Shown: in pieces, positions 4,328-6,648 of the stretch
How the letters are laid out: each line of letters opens with the position of its first letter
Position numbering within the stretch: position 1 is the stretch's first letter
Assembly (NCBI GenBank): GCA_025966335.1
Contig: JAICRS010000169.1
Span: forward strand, 1 to 6,648
Origin: Nocardioidaceae bacterium
GTDB taxonomy: Bacteria; Actinomycetota; Actinomycetes; Propionibacteriales; Nocardioidaceae
DNA: 6,648 nt
Reading direction: 5' to 3'
Notes under the pieces: generated by a model
What the model was told of the DNA's origin: nothing
Seen by the model: the letters and a program-made list of their open reading frames with translations, nothing else
The model's database searches: none
Made by a program: the position numbers and the translations under genes

Positions 4328-6648
4328 CTGGGTCCTCCTGTCACTGCGGGTTCGGTCGGTGCCTGACCGGAACCGGAAGCGGGTGCGGCTGTGGTGCTCG
4401 TCGAGTGCGGCGCGGCAGCCGCAGCCATCGCCCGGCCGACCACCGCCTGGCCGAGGGCGAGCCCTCCGTCGTTGGCCGGGACGCGTCGGTGGGTGAGCAC
4501 GGTGAGCCCCGCGGCGTCCAGCCGGGGCACCAGCTCACCGAGCAGCAGGACGTTCTGGAACACCCCGCCGGTCAGCCCAACGGTGGCCACCTGGTGCTGC
4601 TCGGCCAGACCGGTCACCGCCGTGCCGGTCGCTGCCGCGAGCGCCCGGTGGAACCCGAGCGCCAGATCGGCCACGGGCTGTCCCGACCGGACCCCTTCGA
4701 CCAGCGCGCGGACCAGCGCCCCCAGCCGCAGCACCCCGTCCTGGACCTCCATCGGCAGGTCGACCGCAGCCGATGCCGACCGGGCGAGCGCCTCGAGCTC
4801 GATCGCCGCCTGGGCCTCGTAGGTGACGTGGTGGCGTACGCCGAGCAACGAGGCCACCCCGTCGAACAACCGGCCGACGCTGGTGGTGTCCACGCAGCCC
4901 GTCCCACCGGCCAGCTGGGCCCGGACCACGTCGCGCTCCTCGTCGGAGCAGGCGTGAACCAGATCGAGACCGGCCAGGTCGTCGAGGTCACCGAGGCCCG
5001 CGGTGTGCAGCAGGGACAGGGCGACCCGGAACGGGTGCCGCACCGCGCGGTCACCGCCGGGCAGCCCGAAGGTCTCCAGGTGACCGACGCGCCGCATCGC
5101 CGTCACGTCGGTGCCGACCTGAAGGATCTCGCCGCCCCAGACGGTGCGGTCGCAGCCGTAGCCGGTGCCGTCGTAGGCGACGCCGATGACCGGGGTGCCG
5201 ACGCGGTCGTGCTCGGCGAGCAGGGATGCCACGTGGGCGTGGTGGTGCTGCACGGTGACCAGCGGGACCGCGTGCTCGTCGCTGTAGCGCTCGGCCCACC
5301 GCCGGGTCGCGTAACCGGGGTGGTCGTCGGCGACCACGAGCTCCGGGGTCGCCGCATGCAGCGCGAACAGCTGTCCCACGGAGGCGTCGAACGCCTGCTG
5401 GCTCTCCAGGCTGCCCATGTCGCCGAGATGGGCACTGCAGAACGCCAGGCTGTCCCGGGTCAGGCAGAAGGTGTTCTTCACCTCACCACCGACCGCCAGG
5501 GTGATCGGGCCGGGGCCGGCGAGGGGGACGGGCAGCGGCGCGAACCCGCGCGAGCGGCGCACCGGCAGCTCGACGCCACCGGCGAACGCGACCACCGAGT
5601 CCTCGCACGGCACCGCGATCGGCCGGTCGTGCATCAGGAAGACGTCCGCGATCGCGGCCAGCCGCTCCCGGGCCTCGTCGTCGGTGTAGCACAGCGGCTC
5701 GTCCGAGAGGTTGCCCGACGTCATCACCAGGACGGTGGGCGGAGCGACCGCAGCGCCGGGTGTCTGCGTGAACAGCAGGTGGTGCAGCGGCGCGTAGGGC
5801 AGCATCACGCCGACCTGGTCGATGCAGGGCGCGACCCCGTCCGCCAGGCCGGCAGCAGACCCCGTCGCCGGCTTGCGCAGCAGCACGATCGGTCGCGCCG
5901 GACGGGTCAGCGTGGCCTCCTCGACCGGCGACAGGTCGGCGATGCCGGCGACGACCGTGGTGTCGGCGGCCATCACCGCGAACGGCTTGCCCGGCCGCCG
6001 CTTCCGGTGCCGCAGCCGGGCGACCGCGTCGGGGTTGGTCGCGTCGCAGGCGAGGTGGAAGCCGCCGATGCCCTTGACCGCGACGATCCCGCCGTCGGCG
6101 AGCACCTGCTGCACATGGGCGAGTGCCGCGTCCCCGTCGGTGAGCCGCCGTCCGTCGGCCTCGGCCCAGATCCGGGGCCCGCAGTCGTGGCACGCGATCG
6201 GTTGCGCGTGGTAGCGACGGTCGCCCGGGTCGGCGTACTCGGCCTGGCACCGGGCGCACATCGCGAAGCCGGCCATCGTCGTGGTGGCGCGGTCATAGGG
6301 CAGGCCCGTGATGATCGTGAAGCGGGGACCGCAGTTGGTGCAGGTGATGAAGGGGTGGCGGTACCGCCGGTCGGTGGGGTCGCGCAGCTCGGCCAGGCAG
6401 TCCGCGCAGGTCGCGACGTCCGGGGACGGCAGCGTCCGCGTCGTCCCCTCGGTGCCGGAGGGCTCGATGGTGAAGCCGGTGCCGCCGAGGGTGGGTACGT
6501 CGGACGCGGCGATCCCTTCGACCACGGCGAGCGGGGGAGGGTCCTCGCGGAGGCGGCGGGCGAGCTCGGCGACCGCGTCGGGGTCACCCTCGACCTCGGC
6601 GACCACTCCAGCGACGGTGTTCGCGACCGTGCCGGCCAGCCCGAGGTC
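4324..6648 (-). CDS. hypF: HypF carbamoyltransferase, 5' end cut by window edge
   Basis: This cytosolic enzyme uses carbamoyl phosphate and ATP to carbamoylate the C-terminal cysteine of HypE, the first step of cyanide-ligand synthesis for [NiFe]-hydrogenase. 774 residues are visible, numbered here from the window edge. The frame is open to the edge and reads DLGLAGTVANTVAGVVAEVEG, the latter part of an acylphosphatase domain, so the true start lies beyond 6648 and the in-frame GTG at 6606 is internal. Two CxxC-x18-CxxC zinc fingers follow (C81/C84/C103/C106 and C131/C134/C153/C156). Next comes a YrdC-like domain (about 184-360; KGIGGFHLACDA, KRRPGKPFA, SGNLSDEP), then a Kae1-like domain (about 380-735) with the HHHAH metal motif at 468-472, YDGTGYG, GGVFQN and ANDGGLALGQ. 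A 40-residue Ala/Ser/Thr/Pro-rich tail follows. The stop overlaps the next start as ATGA. Identification is very secure. Confidence 0.97.
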   Translation of the reverse strand, partial: DLGLAGTVANTVAGVVAEVEGDPDAVAELARRLREDPPPLAVVEGIAASDVPTLGGTGFTIEPSGTEGTTRTLPSPDVATCADCLAELRDPTDRRYRHPFITCTNCGPRFTIITGLPYDRATTTMAGFAMCARCQAEYADPGDRRYHAQPIACHDCGPRIWAEADGRRLTDGDAALAHVQQVLADGGIVAVKGIGGFHLACDATNPDAVARLRHRKRRPGKPFAVMAADTTVVAGIADLSPVEEATLTRPARPIVLLRKPATGSAAGLADGVAPCIDQVGVMLPYAPLHHLLFTQTPGAAVAPPTVLVMTSGNLSDEPLCYTDDEARERLAAIADVFLMHDRPIAVPCEDSVVAFAGGVELPVRRSRGFAPLPVPLAGPGPITLAVGGEVKNTFCLTRDSLAFCSAHLGDMGSLESQQAFDASVGQLFALHAATPELVVADDHPGYATRRWAERYSDEHAVPLVTVQHHHAHVASLLAEHDRVGTPVIGVAYDGTGYGCDRTVWGGEILQVGTDVTAMRRVGHLETFGLPGGDRAVRHPFRVALSLLHTAGLGDLDDLAGLDLVHACSDEERDVVRAQLAGGTGCVDTTSVGRLFDGVASLLGVRHHVTYEAQAAIELEALARSASAAVDLPMEVQDGVLRLGALVRALVEGVRSGQPVADLALGFHRALAAATGTAVTGLAEQHQVATVGLTGGVFQNVLLLGELVPRLDAAGLTVLTHRRVPANDGGLALGQAVVGRAMAAAAAPHSTSTTAAPASGSGQAPTEPAVTGGPR
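4333..4339 (-). promoter_or_regulatory. Shine-Dalgarno site inside hypF for the SIS-HypC fusion
   Basis: The minus strand reads AGGAGGACCCAGATGA. A near-perfect Shine-Dalgarno core (AGGAGGA) lies within the last codons of hypF, five bases before the ATG that also overlaps the hypF stop. It supports the ATG at 4327 and suggests both coupled and independent ribosome entry, favouring good expression of the fusion protein. Confidence 0.75.

Noticed and set aside
1516..4496. Two plus-strand open frames of about 500 codons each (1516-3024 and 2991-4496)
   Set aside because: They run opposite hypC/hypE and the two SIS genes, cross gene boundaries on the coding strand, and have shadow-like composition. 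High GC removes stop codons from antisense frames.
4324..6606. HypF starting at the in-frame GTG at 6606
   Set aside because: The frame stays open to the window edge and the upstream residues complete an acylphosphatase-domain segment, so the GTG is an internal valine codon.
1..6648. CRISPR arrays, tRNA or rRNA genes, insertion sequences, attachment sites
   Set aside because: No direct-repeat array, RNA-gene signature, transposase or terminal inverted repeats were seen; coding genes fill nearly the whole window.

Overview
The window is high-GC (roughly 70% by eye) and tightly packed. Codons mostly end in G or C and the Shine-Dalgarno sites are of the AGGAGG type. The codon use and the gene families point to an actinobacterium; genus and species cannot be read from it. 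Every gene I can support lies on the minus strand, so the window is transcribed from position 6648 down to 1. It cuts into one operon whose promoter and terminator both lie outside.

In transcription order the layout is: hypF (6648-4324, 5' end missing); a fusion of a degenerate SIS sugar-isomerase fold with a HypC-like domain (4327-3569); a stand-alone GmhA-like SIS protein (3572-2853); hypE (2856-1759); hypC (1727-1455); hypD (1423-290); and the first 92 codons of a gene of unknown function (276 to the window edge), which resembles the family I remember as DUF6390. The first four genes are chained by three ATGA stop/start overlaps. The next three junctions have gaps of 31, 31 and 13 bases, each with its own Shine-Dalgarno site. 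No stretch over 300 bases lacks a gene.

The core is the pathway that builds the Fe(CN)2CO group of [NiFe]-hydrogenases. HypF and HypE turn carbamoyl phosphate into a thiocyanate on the C-terminal cysteine of HypE. The HypC-HypD complex holds the iron and receives the cyanide and CO ligands before delivery to the hydrogenase large subunit. All four core proteins keep their diagnostic residues. No hydrogenase structural gene, hypA, hypB, hypX or maturation protease is visible, so the hydrogenase group served cannot be named.

The unusual part is the pair of SIS genes between hypF and hypE. Aligned by eye to E. coli GmhA (recalled from memory), they have complementary gaps. The stand-alone protein keeps the sugar-phosphate loops but has lost three of four metal-ligand positions. 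The HypC fusion has lost the loops but keeps three of the four ligand positions. This suggests a hetero-oligomer with a composite site, physically joined to a second HypC-like domain and dedicated to hydrogenase maturation. Its role is unknown to me. With the DUF6390-like gene it is the best candidate in the window for an undescribed system.
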